Source: Trichomonas vaginalis G3
Lineage: Eukaryota; Parabasalia; Trichomonadida; Trichomonadidae
DNA: 64,000 nt
Assembly (NCBI RefSeq): GCF_026262505.1
Contig: NC_067203.1
Span: 19,883,411 to 19,947,410 of the forward strand
Direction of reading: 5' to 3'
Shown here piece by piece: positions 63,224 through 64,000 of the stretch. The position numbers and the translations under genes were made by a program. The notes beneath the pieces were generated by a model, which was given only the letters and a program-made list of their open reading frames with translations, was not told where the DNA came from and made no database searches. Numbering within the stretch: position 1 is the stretch's first letter; each line of letters begins with the position of its first letter.

Positions 63224-63590
63224 GAGTAGGTGACAAAAGTGCATACTCTTAAACAACCGTCGGATTTCCGGGTGAAATCGTGACACACTTTCGTCTTTCG
63301 TAGGCAGTGGTGGTTGTTACAAAAGGTAACTTCGAATGTAGCGTGAAATCTGCAAAAAAAATTCTGAAATTTGAATGGAGAACACAAAAATTGAATAGTT
63401 TACGTCAATAAAAAAGAGAAAAATGAAGCCAATGTGTCTCGAACCTAGGAATTATAGCAGCAATCCCACTGTTTATCACATTACACTACATGCATCTCTC
63501 ACCTCAGTGAATGAGATCAACTATATGATAACTTTTTCCCCATTATATTCTTGTGGAAAAGTGACAAATAGCAACTTTGACCCTCTCTCT
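63224..63590. mobile_element. 365-bp insertion with tRNA-like head in the satellite
   Basis: The satellite breaks off after GATTTATAGAATTTTC and resumes at TGATTTATTACATTTT. The inserted sequence is not satellite, has higher GC and contains a tRNA-like block (63,425-63,498, minus strand) with AAAAGTGACA 60 bases before it. A SINE-like, pol III-derived insertion is likely. The possible duplication GATTTAT at both ends is also present in the satellite itself, so it does not prove a target-site duplication. Confidence 0.5.
63425..63498 (-). tRNA. tRNA-like block in the insertion
   Basis: On the minus strand: A box-like TAGTGTAATGTGATAAACA, an anticodon-arm-like GGGATT-8-base loop-AATTCC, B box-like TAGGTTCGAGACA, then GGCTTCATTTTTC with a T run. 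The loop size and weak stems speak against a working tRNA. Confidence 0.4.
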
Positions 63591-64000
63591 GATTTATTAC
63601 ATTTTCTTTCTTTTAATATTTATCATTGTTTTATAGATTTCTCTTTCTTTTAATATTTATCATTGATTTATAGAATTTTCTTTCTTTTCATATTTATCCT
63701 TGTTTTATGAGATTTTCTTTCTTTTCATATTTATCATTGTTTTATAGATTTCTCTTTCTTTTAATATTTATCATTGATTTATGACATTTTCTTTCTTTTC
63801 ATATTTATCCTTGTTTTATGAGATTTTCTTTCTTTTCATATTTATCATTGTTTTATAGATTTCTCTTTCTTTTAATATTTATCATTGATTTATTACATTT
63901 TCTTTCTTTTCATATTTATCATTGTTTTATAGAATTTTATTTCTTTTCATATTTATCATTGCTTTATGAAATTATCTTTTTTGCAATATTAATCATTGTT

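Larger units (their letters stand above)
54140..64000. repeat. Ankyrin-fragment satellite, 37-bp monomers in a higher-order repeat of about 2,567 bp
   Basis: Most of the region is a 37-bp monomer (TTTATCATTGTTTTATAACA plus TTTTCTTTCTTTTCATA, with variants). Every 400-810 bp a unit of about 150 bp interrupts it, carrying an ATG and NSIEIVTFLVEHGADVNMK, one ankyrin repeat consensus. The 16 ATGs lie at about 54,221, 54,546, 56,218, 56,695, 57,209, 57,688, 58,089, 58,896, 59,299, 59,776, 60,252, 60,655, 61,465, 61,868, 62,345 and 62,822. From 57,209 the spacing pattern repeats every 2,564-2,570 bases. The short frames are not genes. It runs off the window. Confidence 0.93.

Overview
The window is AT-rich eukaryotic DNA that reads like a trichomonad parabasalid, Trichomonas vaginalis or a close relative. 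The evidence is a BspA-like leucine-rich repeat gene, a degraded ankyrin-family gene with the N-terminal layout I associate with trichomonads, a 1.3 kb mariner resembling Tvmar1, a Maverick/Polinton, short intron-free genes and an Inr-like TCA just before the SBDS start codon. The genus is inferred and was not tested by a search.

Positions 1 to about 29,330 are a virus-like Polinton/Maverick, treated here as a fossil. Its centre (about 8.6-18.7 kb) carries a probable major capsid gene, a superfamily 3 helicase, an open packaging ATPase, two KilA-N genes and a KilA-N-like/T5orf172 gene. The centre is flanked by two inverted near-copies of one gene block: left 1-6,540 (cut by the window edge) and right 19,228-28,876. 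The block holds an adenine methyltransferase, a 43-residue membrane microprotein, a tryptophan-rich amphipathic protein, a minor-capsid-like protein, a fibre-like protein with a phage-tail-collar end, a retroviral-type integrase, several small proteins, PolB, an HNH endonuclease and a second minor-capsid-like protein. The element is broken in many genes (well over ten breaks in all), yet several small genes, the ATPase, the right-arm methyltransferase and the T5orf172 gene remain open. Satellite DNA (6.5-8.6 kb) sits in the left part. Noncoding 25-bp repeat arrays and a GGTTAGATCTAACC palindrome mark three places.

Positions 29.5-46.1 kb are ordinary host sequence: BspA-like gene, unknown gene, casein kinase 1, CFAP97-domain gene, tRNA-Lys(CUU), a possible alkaline-phosphatase-fold gene divergent from SBDS (ribosome maturation), an importin-beta-like gene and a coiled-coil gene. 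Four of these show single-base losses that look more like residual assembly errors than decay. The host genes do not form an operon or shared pathway.

Positions 46.2-53.3 kb are gene-poor: a 1.55 kb fold-back repeat, a 49-bp minisatellite and tRNA-like relics. From 53.3 kb to the end, a broken ankyrin gene leads into a satellite array. Its 37-bp monomers and 16 copies of an ankyrin-coding fragment are organised in a higher-order repeat of about 2,567 bp. A mariner with an open transposase (54,882-56,181) and a 365-bp insertion with a tRNA-like head (about 63,224-63,590) interrupt the array.
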